Source: Bacteroidales bacterium
GTDB lineage: Bacteria; Bacteroidota; Bacteroidia; Bacteroidales; Marinilabiliaceae
Assembly (NCBI GenBank): GCA_022768325.1
Contig: JALEMI010000044.1
Span: 1-64,000 of the forward strand
Direction of reading: 5' to 3'
DNA length: 64,000 nucleotides
Position 1 is the first letter of the stretch. Each line of letters opens with the position of its first letter. Below the pieces are notes generated by a model. The model was not told where the DNA came from and made no database searches. It was given only the letters and a program-made list of their open reading frames with translations. This document shows, one piece after another, positions 27,349-36,662 of this stretch. The position numbers and the translations under genes were made by a program.

Positions 27349-28014
27349 ATGGAATCTGACAAACTGGCAATAATCGTAGCGGGCGGCAGTGGCCAACGCA
27401 TGGGGGCCGCCATCCCTAAGCAGTTTCTCGACCTCGGCGGCCGCCCCGTCTTGATGCGCACCATCGACGCCTTTCTCCAAATTGAGGGCATGAGGGTTGT
27501 GCTGGTCCTGCCCCACGCCCAGAGGGCGGCATGGGACGAGCTGTGCGCCCGCCACTCCTACGCCCCCAATATCGACATTGCCAACGGCGGCGAGACCCGG
27601 TTCCACAGCGTCAAGAACGGCATAGCCCTGTGGCGCGGCGAGCGTCTGATAGGCGTTCATGACGGCGTACGCCCCTTGGTGAGCCAAGAGACCATTGCCC
27701 GATGCTATGCCGAAGCCGACACATTCGGGACTGCCGTGCCTGCCCTGCCGTCGGTCGAATCCGTCAGGCTCGTAGCGTCCGACGGCTCAAACAGAGCCAT
27801 TGACCGACGCGAGGTAATGCTAATCCAGACCCCGCAAGTCTTCAACTCCGAGATGCTTATTTCGGCTTATAATCAGCCATTTACGCCCCTCTTCACCGAC
27901 GATGCGAGCGTTGTTGAAGCCACAGGGAAGCCCATCCACCTTACCCTTGGGCAACACGGCAACATAAAACTCACAACGCCCGACGACATGAGGGCGGCCG
28001 AGGCAATGTTATAA
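27349..28014 (+). CDS. ispD: 2-C-methyl-D-erythritol 4-phosphate cytidylyltransferase
   Basis: IspD makes CDP-ME in the MEP isoprenoid pathway. The 221-residue protein has the CTP-binding IIVAGGSGQRMGAAIPKQFL (~8-27), the magnesium-site HDGVRPLV (~104), the conserved D-R near 150, and TPQVF, TDDASVVE and a C-terminal NIKLTTPDD. All expected motifs are intact and the length is normal. It is the third gene of the rpoN set; a new promoter starts 16 bp after its stop. Confidence 0.96.
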   Translation: MESDKLAIIVAGGSGQRMGAAIPKQFLDLGGRPVLMRTIDAFLQIEGMRVVLVLPHAQRAAWDELCARHSYAPNIDIANGGETRFHSVKNGIALWRGERLIGVHDGVRPLVSQETIARCYAEADTFGTAVPALPSVESVRLVASDGSNRAIDRREVMLIQTPQVFNSEMLISAYNQPFTPLFTDDASVVEATGKPIHLTLGQHGNIKLTTPDDMRAAEAML

Positions 28015-28029
28015 CTAAAGCTAACTACA

Positions 28030-28060
28030 TTTGTCCTTGCGGCAAAAAACACTACCTTTG
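28030..28060 (+). promoter_or_regulatory. Consensus promoter for acyl-ACP synthetase fusion gene
   Basis: TTTG (28030-28033), exactly 19 bp, and TACCTTTG (28053-28060) form the best match to the Bacteroidota promoter in the window. It leaves a ~130-nt leader before the ATG at 28200, with no riboswitch recognised. Confidence 0.8.
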
Positions 28061-28199
28061 CGAAAAATGCGGTAAATACGTATTCCGCACTCCTTTTCTT
28101 GACCATAGGGCGATGGATACAAAACGCGCACGTAACGCCCCGTTCCCCTTCTCACGACAAAAATCGACCTAAAGACAACAGGCGCGAAAAAGATAATTA

Positions 28200-30662
28200 A
28201 TGATTACCGACAAGAAAAAGACGGCCATTTGGACCGCCGAACGGGAAATCTCATACGAAGAGGTTCTTCGCCGGGTTAGCCGGTTTGCCACCATTCAACC
28301 CGTAAGCAAACACGGCAAAGTGATAATCTTTGCCGAGAACAGGCCCGCCTTCGTCTACACCCTATTCTCCATCTGGAAAAACGAGGCCACAGCCGTCCCC
28401 GTAGACTGCACAGCCTCGGCCGCCGACCTGGCCTACGTCATAAGCGACTGCCAGCCCGAGGCAATATGGGTGACGCCCAAGACAGAGGCCACAGCCCGCG
28501 AGGCAATAGCCCGAATTGGAGGCCGCCAGCAGGTGGCCGTCATGACGGACGAGCTTGAGAATCAGCCCGTAGACGACGAGCCGGCGGACGTAACCTACCA
28601 CCCGCAAGACACGGCCCTAATCATCTACACCAGCGGCACGACGGGCAACCCCAAGGGCGTAATGCTCTCCTTTGAAAATATTTACGTCAACGTGGAGTCG
28701 GTAAGCCCCCCCAAGGGCGTACCCATCTTCACGCCCGACATCCGCACCATGGTCCTCCTGCCGTGCCACCACGTCCTTCCGCTCGTCGGAAGCCTCGTGG
28801 CCCCGCTCGTCACGGGAGGCTCCATTGCCTTCTGCCCGGGCATGAGCGCCCCTGAGCTCATGGCCACGCTCTGCAATGGCGGCGTCGGGATGATTATTGG
28901 CGTCCCGAGGCTCTACGCCATGTTGGCAAAGGGCATCTACTCGAAGATTGAGGCCCACTTTGTGACACGGCTTCTCTACAACATTTGCAATAAAATTGGC
29001 AGCCGTACGCTCTCGCGCACCATCTTTAGCTCCGTCCGCAAGAAGATGGGCGGCAAGATTAAGTACTTCGTGTGCGGCGGCGCGGCACTCGACCCCTCGG
29101 TGGCCAAAATCATGAAGACCCTTGGCCTCGACGTGCTTGAGGGCTACGGAATGACGGAGTGCGCCCCTATGATTGCCTTCACGCGTCCTGACGACATCGT
29201 GCCGGGCGCATCGGGTCAGCCCGTACCGGGATGCGAAGTCGAGATTCGCAATGGCGAGGTATGCGCCCGCGGCAAGAACGTCATGCAGGGCTATTACAAC
29301 CGTCCCGAGGAGACGGCGGACGTGATCCGCGACGGTTGGCTCTACACGGGCGACCTGGGCTATATTGACGACAAAGGGCGTGTTGTAATCACAGGGCGAC
29401 GCAAGGAGATAATCGTCTTGTCCAACGGCAAGAACGTCAACCCCGTGGACATTGAGCAACACCTTGAGAGCTTCGCCGCCCTCGTGAAAGAGGCGGCCGT
29501 GACGGAGAAAGACGACGCCCTCGTGGCCATAATTGTCCCCCAACCATCGCTCGCCGCCTTGTCCGACGCGCAGATTGAGGAGAAAATGAAGTGGGAGGTC
29601 ATCGACAAATACAACGCCGAGTCGGCGGCCTATAAGAAGATCTTCAACATCCGCATTTACCGCGGCGACTTGCCGCGCACCAAGCTCGACAAGATTCAAC
29701 GCTTCAAGCTCAAGAGCCTCCTGGTGGACGCTCAGAACACCACCCCCGAGGTGATTGACGAGGCTCAGAGCGACGAGTACAAGATTATAAAGAAATACAT
29801 CGAGACGGAGAAGAGCTGCCGCGTGCGCCCAACGGACCACATTGAACTTGACCTCGCGTTCGACTCGCTCGACAAGGTGGGCCTCCAGGTCTTCATCAAC
29901 ACGAGCTTTGGCCTCAACGTTACGACCGACGACCTGAGCCGTTTTCGCAACGTGACCGACATGGCGGACTTCGTGGCCGAGAGCAAGACGAAGATTCAGG
30001 TTGAGAAAATCGACTGGAAGAAGATTTTGCGCGAGCATACGACGCTCAAACTACCTCATACGTGGTTCACGGGCCGCCTCTTCATTGCCCTCTCGCAACC
30101 ATTCTTCCGCCTCTACTTCAAGCTTACGGGCAAGGGCGCGGACCGCATCCCCGACGGCCCCGTAATCATTGCCCCAAACCACCAGAGCTTCCTCGACGGC
30201 CTCTTTGTCATGTCGTTCCTCAAGTTCCGCGACATCAAGAACACCTATTTCTACGCCAAAGAGAACCACATCCGCCAGCCCTTCATCAAGTTCATGGCCG
30301 CCACGCACAACGTAATTGTCATGGACATGAGCAATCTTAAGGACTCAATCCAAAAGATGGGCGAGGCTCTCAAGAAGAAGAAGAACATCATCATCTTCCC
30401 CGAAGGAACGCGTACGCCAGACGGCAAACTGGGCGAGTTCAAGAAGACATTCGCAATCTTGAGCAAGGAGCTGAACGTCCCCGTTGTCCCCGTATCCATA
30501 AAAGGGGCGTTCCAAGCCATGCCCAAGGGGCGCAAAATCCCCATGCCGCACAAGGTACAGGTGGAGTTCCTCGACCCCATCTACCCGCGTCAGGACACCT
30601 ACGAAGGCCTCACGCGCCAAGTGTACAACAGCATCAAGAAGAACCAGGAGACCGTAAGCTAA
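28200..30662 (+). CDS. Fused acyl-AMP ligase / acyl carrier / PlsC acyltransferase (Aas-like)
   Basis: The 820-residue protein combines three domains. Residues 1-~530 are an AMP-binding acyl activating enzyme (IIYTSGTTGNPKGVM at ~140, GYGMTE, YTGDLG, GRRKEIIVLSNGKNV). Residues ~535-600 are a carrier-protein domain with a phosphopantetheine serine in the FDSLDKV motif (~557). Residues ~640-815 are a PlsC-type acyltransferase with NHQSFLDG (~660) and FPEGTRTPDG. The order is ligase-carrier-acyltransferase, the reverse of E. coli Aas and with a built-in carrier. It probably activates free fatty acids, loads them on its own carrier and transfers them to a lysophospholipid or related lipid. It has a strong promoter and stands alone. 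Confidence 0.87.
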   Translation: MITDKKKTAIWTAEREISYEEVLRRVSRFATIQPVSKHGKVIIFAENRPAFVYTLFSIWKNEATAVPVDCTASAADLAYVISDCQPEAIWVTPKTEATAREAIARIGGRQQVAVMTDELENQPVDDEPADVTYHPQDTALIIYTSGTTGNPKGVMLSFENIYVNVESVSPPKGVPIFTPDIRTMVLLPCHHVLPLVGSLVAPLVTGGSIAFCPGMSAPELMATLCNGGVGMIIGVPRLYAMLAKGIYSKIEAHFVTRLLYNICNKIGSRTLSRTIFSSVRKKMGGKIKYFVCGGAALDPSVAKIMKTLGLDVLEGYGMTECAPMIAFTRPDDIVPGASGQPVPGCEVEIRNGEVCARGKNVMQGYYNRPEETADVIRDGWLYTGDLGYIDDKGRVVITGRRKEIIVLSNGKNVNPVDIEQHLESFAALVKEAAVTEKDDALVAIIVPQPSLAALSDAQIEEKMKWEVIDKYNAESAAYKKIFNIRIYRGDLPRTKLDKIQRFKLKSLLVDAQNTTPEVIDEAQSDEYKIIKKYIETEKSCRVRPTDHIELDLAFDSLDKVGLQVFINTSFGLNVTTDDLSRFRNVTDMADFVAESKTKIQVEKIDWKKILREHTTLKLPHTWFTGRLFIALSQPFFRLYFKLTGKGADRIPDGPVIIAPNHQSFLDGLFVMSFLKFRDIKNTYFYAKENHIRQPFIKFMAATHNVIVMDMSNLKDSIQKMGEALKKKKNIIIFPEGTRTPDGKLGEFKKTFAILSKELNVPVVPVSIKGAFQAMPKGRKIPMPHKVQVEFLDPIYPRQDTYEGLTRQVYNSIKKNQETVS

Positions 30663-30706
30663 AGCGAGAGCCGCGCGGACTCCCCTCTCCGGGAGGAGAC
30701 AAACAT

Positions 30707-30745
30707 TCAAGTGGTCGTCAGTCTGAGAGATTGGCGGCCACTTGA
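30707..30745. terminator. Hairpin terminator after acyl-ACP synthetase gene
   Basis: TCAAGTGGTCGTC (30707-30719) and GGCGGCCACTTGA (30733-30745) pair over 13 bp with two G-T pairs, and CCGTTTTAG follows. Confidence 0.7.
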
Positions 30746-30808
30746 CCGTTTTAGCCACTTCGTAACGTTGGGCCGCCCCTCGCGATGGAGAGGCGCGGGA
30801 CAAAAGGA

Positions 30809-30866
30809 GACCACCATTCAAAAGCCGTTTGAATGGCTTTTGAAGGGTGGTCAAATTGCTTTTGAA
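30809..30866. terminator. Second, long hairpin between convergent genes
   Basis: GACCACC-A-TTCAAAAGCC (30809-30826) pairs with GGCTTTTGAA-G-GGTGGTC (30835-30852), 17 bp with one mismatch, followed by AAATTGCTTTT. It can end the cyclase gene on the minus strand, whose stop lies at 30874. Confidence 0.75.
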
Positions 30867-30873
30867 AGGGTGC

Positions 30874-32577
30874 TTAGCCAGCTATAAACTCGTCGAGAAT
30901 CTCTATCTGCCTATTCTTTGGCGACTCGACAAGATGGCGGGCGGAATTGGTGTAGAACGTGTTCTGAACGACCCTCTCGCGATGGGCGGAGAGGAAGGTC
31001 GTGAGCTTGGTCTTGACGTTGACCGCCTCTTCGTGCATGGCCAAGAGGCATGGGATGAGGTCCTTGCGGCCGTAGACCTCGTTGAAGGCGTCGGCGATGA
31101 CCTCCTCGACGCGCCCGTCGGGGTTCTTGCCCTGCTGGTGGTGGATTACGACACGGCGGACATCCTCGCGCTGCTCCTCGGACATGTGGAGCTTTGCCAA
31201 GACAGCCTCGGAGCCATTCTTGCCCGATAGGGTTGTGTCCTTGGGGAAATTGGCATGGACGAAGCAGAAGATTGTCGCCACGCCGCAGATGATTGTCTCG
31301 TCGTCGGAGAAGCCCTCCAGCGAGGCCAAGACGCGGATTCGGGACAAGATGTCGTCGAAACGGCTCGTGACATTGGCGGAGGCGTCGGCCAGGATGGTCT
31401 TGCGGACACGCTCCTCGAAATCGTGGATACGGAGAATCTGGAGCTTGCGCATCAGGGCGTCGTTGGGCTTGCAGGTGGAGCCTTGTTGGCAATACTCCTC
31501 TTTCAGGCGTTTGACGAAATACATATCCATCTCGCCCTTGTACTTGACGGGCATCTTGCCGCGATACTCGCACTCGAAGAAGTCGCGGACGCGTTGGTAA
31601 GTGCTCTCGCTTATGTTGACGCGCCCAGCCTCGCCGCCGCTCTCCATACGGCTTGCCGTATTGACGGTATCGCCCCAGATGTCGAAGACCTTCTTGATGT
31701 TGCCGAGATAGGCCGACATGACGGGGCCGGTGTTGATTCCGACCCTGATGTTCCAGAACTCCTCCTTGCTGGCGCGACGCTCCTCGATATAGGCGATCAT
31801 CTCCAGACCGACGAGGACGACCTCGATGGGGTTGGCACTGTCGACATCGGGGACGCCGCCGGCGCACATGTAGGAGTCGCCAATCGTCTTAATCTTCTCG
31901 ACACCGTACTTCTCGACAAGCTCGTCAAAATAGATAAAATAGCGGTCCAGCTCGTCGACGAGCTTCTCGGGGTCGGTATGGGCGGAAATCTTTGTGAAGC
32001 CCTGAATGTCGGTGAAGAGTACCGTTGCGAACTCGTACTTGCGCGACTTGCGGACATTGCTCTCCGTCTCGCTGAGCTGTTTACGTGCCAATTCGAGCTC
32101 GCGCCTATGGCGACGGACGAGGAACCACACGCCCACACCCGCGACAGCGGCCACGCCGAGGGCGGCGACAAGAGTCCACACCCATCCCGGGATTCGCTTG
32201 CGCCCGTAAGACGTCGCGACACGGAACGACGAGCCTGAGGCCGACTGGACGGTCAGCGTAGAGCCCACGGCGTCGCCGCTGGTCATGAACGCGAACCAGG
32301 TGTCGCTGGTCTCGGCGCTGAAAATGGTATCGCCCGAGGCGGAAATCTGTGTAACGGTATATGTGGGTTCAAAAGAGGGGACGACATCCCACGCCATGCG
32401 CATATATCGCCGGCTAAAGCTCACGGCCGTGTCGGGATGTGCGCCGTCGAGCATAGCCTGGGGGACGCGGAAAACGTCGGGCTGCTGAGTTTCGGTATTC
32501 TGCGAACAGGATAGCGTCAAGCAAAAAAACGCCGCCAGGGCGGACGACCGCCAAACGCAGTTTGATATTTGTGGCAT
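30874..32577 (-). CDS. Lipoprotein-anchored class III adenylate cyclase with degenerate HD-like C-terminal domain
   Basis: The 567-residue protein starts with a lipoprotein-like signal (LTLSC, Cys ~24), a periplasmic domain to ~130, a membrane helix ~132-153 and a short coiled coil. The cyclase domain holds metal Asp in FTDIQGFT (~190), Lys230 and Asp234 in KTIGDSYM, Asp299 in FDIWGDTVNTASRM, then Asn306 and Arg310. The Lys/Asp pair fits ATP rather than GTP. Residues ~390-560 resemble HD-type phosphohydrolases: a degenerate FVHANF in place of xxHD, then IHHQQGKNPDG and VIADAFNEVYGRKD, like the second half of HD-GYP proteins. The ATG at 32577 is preferred to the TTG at 32598. It is divergent from a universal stress gene. 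Cyclase activity is well supported; the HD part is inference. Confidence 0.82.
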   Translation of the reverse strand: MPQISNCVWRSSALAAFFCLTLSCSQNTETQQPDVFRVPQAMLDGAHPDTAVSFSRRYMRMAWDVVPSFEPTYTVTQISASGDTIFSAETSDTWFAFMTSGDAVGSTLTVQSASGSSFRVATSYGRKRIPGWVWTLVAALGVAAVAGVGVWFLVRRHRRELELARKQLSETESNVRKSRKYEFATVLFTDIQGFTKISAHTDPEKLVDELDRYFIYFDELVEKYGVEKIKTIGDSYMCAGGVPDVDSANPIEVVLVGLEMIAYIEERRASKEEFWNIRVGINTGPVMSAYLGNIKKVFDIWGDTVNTASRMESGGEAGRVNISESTYQRVRDFFECEYRGKMPVKYKGEMDMYFVKRLKEEYCQQGSTCKPNDALMRKLQILRIHDFEERVRKTILADASANVTSRFDDILSRIRVLASLEGFSDDETIICGVATIFCFVHANFPKDTTLSGKNGSEAVLAKLHMSEEQREDVRRVVIHHQQGKNPDGRVEEVIADAFNEVYGRKDLIPCLLAMHEEAVNVKTKLTTFLSAHRERVVQNTFYTNSARHLVESPKNRQIEILDEFIAG

Positions 32578-32771
32578 CAGGTTGATAATTTCCCGCAATT
32601 TACTTTTTTTTGCGCTAAAGAAGTAGTAATTTTAATCAGATTTAATGCAGATGGATGAAAATACTCATGATGGCGACAGCGTAGTCCACCAGCATAGGTG
32701 TTTTCCACAAAAATTAAGACCCAAAATTTACAACCCTTAACTCTTAAGCAGATAACAAAAAGTTAGCTTCC

Positions 32772-33587
32772 ATGGAGAATATCATTGTACCCTACGACTT
32801 CACCGAGAAGGCTGACTGCGCAGTAAAGCACGCAGCGGTAGTCGCACGAAACATGAAAGCGGAGGTTGTCCTCCTGCACATCGTAAAGAAAGAGTCCCAA
32901 AACGCCGAGGCGGCACAGAGCCTTGACGGCGTAGTAGCACAGGTGGCTCAGGACGAGAACATATCATGCCGCTACATTGTCCGCGAGGGCAGTATCTTCA
33001 CGACCATCAACGAGGTCGTAGACGAAGAGGGCAGCTCGCTCGTCGTCATGGGTACCCACGGCATGAAGGGCATGCAGAAAATCACGGGCAGCTGGGCGCT
33101 GAAGGTCATCGTCGGATGCCACGTGCCCTACCTCATCGTCCAGAAGGACCCCGAGTACTCGAAGCCCATCCGCGTCCTCTTCCCCGTCGACTACAAGCTG
33201 GAGACGAAAGAGAAGCTGAAATGGATGCCCCTGCTCAGCTACATTGGCAAGCTGAAGGTCGTCTTCCTCGGCCAGCAAGGCAATGGCCCGATGTTCGACA
33301 ACCCAACCCGCGCGAACATGAACTTCTGCAAGCACTACCTTGAGGACCTCAACATCGACTGCGAGTCTGTATGGACCGACGAGAAGGAGTCCTTCCTCAA
33401 GATGTCCCTCAAGTATTGCGAGGAGAACAACATGGACATCATCATGATCACGACCACCCGCGACATTGCGTTCCACGACTACCTCCTCGGCGCATACGAG
33501 CAGACCATCATCTCCAACAGCGCCGGCGTTCCCGTCTTCGTGGCCAACCCCCGTCCCGACGTCAAGCTCTCCTACTCTAACTTCTAA
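32772..33587 (+). CDS. Tandem universal stress protein (UspA family)
   Basis: The 271-residue protein holds two Usp domains. The first starts NIIVPYDFTEKADCAVKHA and ends with an ATP-site motif of the form G-x2-G-x9-G-S (VVMGTHGMKG ... TGSWALKVI, ~100-115). The second (from ~140, RVLFPVDYKLET) lacks that glycine loop, reading ITTTRDIAFHDYLLGAYEQ, so only the first domain is likely to bind nucleotide. It is divergent from the adenylate cyclase gene and is followed by a good terminator. Confidence 0.9.
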   Translation: MENIIVPYDFTEKADCAVKHAAVVARNMKAEVVLLHIVKKESQNAEAAQSLDGVVAQVAQDENISCRYIVREGSIFTTINEVVDEEGSSLVVMGTHGMKGMQKITGSWALKVIVGCHVPYLIVQKDPEYSKPIRVLFPVDYKLETKEKLKWMPLLSYIGKLKVVFLGQQGNGPMFDNPTRANMNFCKHYLEDLNIDCESVWTDEKESFLKMSLKYCEENNMDIIMITTTRDIAFHDYLLGAYEQTIISNSAGVPVFVANPRPDVKLSYSNF

Positions 33588-33614
33588 GAGAACCCGTCAC
33601 ACCAAAAATAAGAG

Positions 33615-33653
33615 CACCCCCACGGCTAAAATGTCGTGGGGGTGTCTTTTGTT
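33615..33653. terminator. Terminator between usp and LRR genes
   Basis: CACCCCCACG and CGTGGGGGTG form a perfect 10-bp stem with a 10-nt loop, followed by TCTTTTGTTTT on the plus strand. The genes on both sides converge here. Confidence 0.88.
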
Positions 33654-33667
33654 TTGTGGGGTAATGG

Positions 33668-35272
33668 CTATTTGGGCGAGTTGGGGACTATGACCTTGCG
33701 GGAGGTTTTTGCGGTTTTTAGGATATAGACGCCTGGGGCAAGATTTTCGTTGACACCGTGTTTGCGTCCCATGATGTCGTAGACCTCAAGGACAGCGTCG
33801 GCATCGGCTGGCACTTGCACCAGGGGCGCGAGGTCGGTATTGACGTAGCCACGTGTCGCGTCGAATATTTGCGTTGTTGGTTTTGGGTCAGGCTTGCTGG
33901 GATCGGTGTCGTAGGAGTACCACGTGCCATTTTCGGGCAGGTCGAAAGTGTTATATATATTCACATCGTTGAACGCGCCGGGCTTGATAAGTTTCAAGTC
34001 TACGGCGTCCTTCAAGTCGATGGTCCAAGAATGGAGAATATCGTCCGCACCGAAAGCGCTCTGCCCAATGCTGACGACGCCCTTGCCGATAGTGATTTTC
34101 TTAATGTAGCTGCAAGCATTAAAAGCATCGTCGGCCACCTCCAAACCTTTGCCAGTCAAAGAGATGGAGCGGACTTGCGATTGCCCGAACGCAAAGGAGC
34201 CAATCCTCTTCAGCGAGCCTGACAGCGAGATACCTTCGCGCACGAACGTACCTGACGTTTCCCAATTGATGCAGCTGTAATGTAGCGAATGGGCAAAAGC
34301 ATAGTCCTCGATGGTTGTGATGGTTGACGGCAGAATCAGATTCTCGACATAGCAATTAGAGAAAGCGGCATAGTCCACCGACGTGATGCCCTCAGCAAAT
34401 TGCAGATTTTTAAATCCGCAGGCGTAAAAGGCGTAAGGTCCGATGGACTCGACAGACGCCGGGATGAACAGATCGCCGGTCATATCGCAGTACGAAAATG
34501 CGTGCTTACCTATGCGTCTAAGTTTTGAATGCAGAACCACCTTACTGATTTTGTTTTCGGCAAACGCCGAATCGCCAACCTCTTCGACGGTAGACGGTAT
34601 TTGCAGTTCGTTAATCTCCGTGCCGTTGCCCGCGAAACCGCTTAAATATTTCAGCGACGCAGGGATGTTGAATTTCTTAATCTCGTTTCCAATAAAGGCG
34701 TTCGGATAAATTTTTTCCAGCCCCTCAGGCAGTTCAATTTCGGTAAGATAATTGAACGAGAAGGCATCAGTCAGAATAACTTTCAAGGACGAACCGAGAC
34801 GCAATTTCTTGATGTAGCAATCCTCGAAAGCGGAGCGTCCGACTCTCGTAACCATGTCGGGAATATCAAGGAGCTCTATGTAACGCCTCACCCCATATTC
34901 CTGCCGCTGCATATAGAAAGCGGAGTCTCCAATAGTCTGCAAAGAGCCGGGTAGGGAGATTTCGAAGATAGAATTTTGCTGGAAAGCACGTGCTCCAATC
35001 CTCTCTATACCTTCTTGAATCTCAACCGATTGAAGCTTCCATTTTGCTTGATATTCAAAGCTCCTTGCTCCTATCTCCTTGATTTCCTTCCCGCCAATTT
35101 TGCTTGGGATAATGATGCGGTTTATATATTGGTTCAAGGCATCTCTGGCACCTTTGTAGGCGACAATGCGGTCGCCCTCAATGATGACATCGTCCTCAGT
35201 TAGCGTATAGGACTGGGCAGAGCAGACGAGTGAGCAGAGTAGGGCGGAAAGTAGAGTTAGATAGCGGATCAT
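33668..35272 (-). CDS. BspA-type leucine-rich repeat surface protein with sorting-like tail
   Basis: The 534-residue exported protein has a signal peptide (MIRYLTLLSALLCSLVCSAQ) and about a dozen LRR_5/BspA repeats of ~23 residues with the pattern I-G-x-x-A-F-x-x-C-x-x-L-x-x-I-x-L-P-x-x-L. The last ~70 residues include EVYDIMGRK and LAPGVYILK, close to the C-terminal sorting domain of type IX secretion substrates, although slightly short. BspA-like proteins bind host proteins and mediate adhesion. It lies 11 bp downstream of the broken lipoprotein gene on the same strand and probably shared its transcript. Confidence 0.83.
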   Translation of the reverse strand: MIRYLTLLSALLCSLVCSAQSYTLTEDDVIIEGDRIVAYKGARDALNQYINRIIIPSKIGGKEIKEIGARSFEYQAKWKLQSVEIQEGIERIGARAFQQNSIFEISLPGSLQTIGDSAFYMQRQEYGVRRYIELLDIPDMVTRVGRSAFEDCYIKKLRLGSSLKVILTDAFSFNYLTEIELPEGLEKIYPNAFIGNEIKKFNIPASLKYLSGFAGNGTEINELQIPSTVEEVGDSAFAENKISKVVLHSKLRRIGKHAFSYCDMTGDLFIPASVESIGPYAFYACGFKNLQFAEGITSVDYAAFSNCYVENLILPSTITTIEDYAFAHSLHYSCINWETSGTFVREGISLSGSLKRIGSFAFGQSQVRSISLTGKGLEVADDAFNACSYIKKITIGKGVVSIGQSAFGADDILHSWTIDLKDAVDLKLIKPGAFNDVNIYNTFDLPENGTWYSYDTDPSKPDPKPTTQIFDATRGYVNTDLAPLVQVPADADAVLEVYDIMGRKHGVNENLAPGVYILKTAKTSRKVIVPNSPK

Positions 35273-35283
35273 GGCGTTATGTT

Positions 35284-36198
35284 TTATTTTGTAGACGCCT
35301 TAGATTTATAAGCCACAGTCTGAACAAGCCTAATAGGCAAAATTGGTTCCAGATCTTGATGATAAAATGTTCGAATTGGATTATAGGTCTCCTTGTCCAC
35401 AGCTGTTATACACCAAGTTCCATACAACCCACCACCAGTTTGATTATTGGGGATAAAGTCTCTATTCCAGTGGCAGGAGGAATTGGTGGCCATTAAATGC
35501 TTAAAAATATCCGACTCCCATTTTTTAGTTGAAGAATTGCGAGTTAAAACGACTTCGTGATACCAATGCCCAGTAACTTCTAAATTAAGATAATGAATCT
35601 GCTCTGCTACAGAAAGATTACCGACCAACACGCCTTCCTCCTCAAAAGAAGGAATGTGCCAAGTGTCTGTTGCCACATATTGACCAACTAAGTTGACACG
35701 CTCAACAAGCTCACCGTTTTGCAACAAGGAGTCTAAGTACATTGCGGACTTGTATACGTAATACCTGGTCTTTACTCCTTTTCCTACAGTAGTTCTGAAC
35801 TGGTCGAACAATGGCAAATCCTTATCATCATTGCCCAAACGCCCTCGGAAATTCTCGGGTGCAGTCCACAAGCTCATGTCGTCTGGGAACTCAATTAAAT
35901 TTGTATAGTCCGCTGTTATCCACCTTTAGTTACCGATGATTACCGTATTAAACCACTGGCCATCAATACAGACACGCCCCGCATCAGTATACACGGAAAG
36001 AGACTTGTTCTGCCCTTGTCCTTGCACTGGAGCCTCGAAAACATACGGAGACACGACTTCGTCGCCCTTATCGTACACCCTGTCGTCTTCCCCGACAGCC
36101 ACAAAAGCGGCATCCGTGTCCTCCAAAATCTCAGACCCTTCTTCAGAACACGAAAAGAAGAGCAAAGGAACAACACTTAGTAACAATAACTTCTTCAT
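35284..36198 (-). pseudogene. Lipoprotein gene interrupted by in-frame TAA
   Basis: The N-terminal frame starts with a lipoprotein signal (MKKLLLLSVVPLLFFSC, Cys 17), followed by acidic segments, and ends ...WFNTVIIGN at a TAA (35926-35928, minus strand). Beyond the stop the same frame stays open for 16 codons reading RWITADYTNLIEFPDD, then MSLWTAPENF and 190 more codons to 35284. A single C-to-T change (CAA to TAA) would explain it. If read through, the protein has ~304 residues. The codons are more AT-rich than most of the window. An alternative is two genes, with the second starting at the ATG at 35877. No known domain is recognised. Confidence 0.65.
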
Positions 36199-36261
36199 AC
36201 AGTTAGTATTGATTAAACTTATCAGCAAAGCAGTGCGATTAGTACAGTACCATTCGTGTAG

Positions 36262-36269
36262 CGAATATA
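36262..36269 (-). promoter_or_regulatory. Candidate -7 element for the broken lipoprotein and LRR genes
   Basis: The minus strand reads TATATTCG, one base from TAnnTTTG, about 65 bp before the lipoprotein ATG. No clear -33. Confidence 0.4.
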
Positions 36270-36408
36270 GAGAAATTTTGTAGACTATACACGAATTGTC
36301 TCTTTTATTCGAGAAGTGGGCACGGCTCTTTCTTTTAGACCACCTGGCGAGCAATATCTCAAGCGCATCCGCTGGGGCGATATGGTCGGAATGTGGTTGC
36401 TGGACTTC

Positions 36409-36538
36409 CGGCCTGGCGCATCCGCTTCGTGTACGTACCCGGTTACTGAGGTACGGCCTTTCAGACCAGCGGAGGTTGGAACAGGAGGGGGAGACCGTTA
36501 CTCATGATGAATTGAGGATGTAAAAGAAATATCCGTGG
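36409..36538 (+). repeat. Intergenic repeat R1, copy A, with downstream module
   Basis: GGCGCATCCGCTTCGTGTAC (from 36415) aligns with the R1 first hairpin, the spacer CCGGTTACTGAGGTA is well kept, and the second hairpin is eroded (CGGCCTTTCAGACCA). A ~46-bp module follows (GACCGTTACTCATGATGAAT then a GATGT/AAAG/ATATCCGTGG tail, 36492-36537) that recurs after copy C. It lies just outside an AT-rich pseudogene. Confidence 0.7.
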
Positions 36539-36662
36539 AGATGTGGAGCGAGGGGAATATTTATGGCACGGGGGATTTAGCGTCATCTTGACGGAGGGCA
36601 TACTTAAAGGCTAACGAAATAATTCCGATATTTGCCGACGAGAGACCCCTTTCCACCAAACA

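Larger units (their letters stand above)
36199..36662. other. Intergenic stretch holding R1 repeat copy A
   Basis: The 464-bp gap lies between the divergent broken lipoprotein gene and rdgB. It holds a minus-strand -7 element (36262-36269), R1 copy A with its downstream module (36409-36538), and an ordinary AT-rich leader before rdgB, with GATATTTG near 36628 as a weak -7 candidate. No gene was seen. Confidence 0.6.

Noticed and set aside
35926..35928. Recoded stop (selenocysteine-type) in the lipoprotein gene
   Set aside because: Selenocysteine uses TGA, and this codon is TAA; a simple nonsense mutation is more likely.
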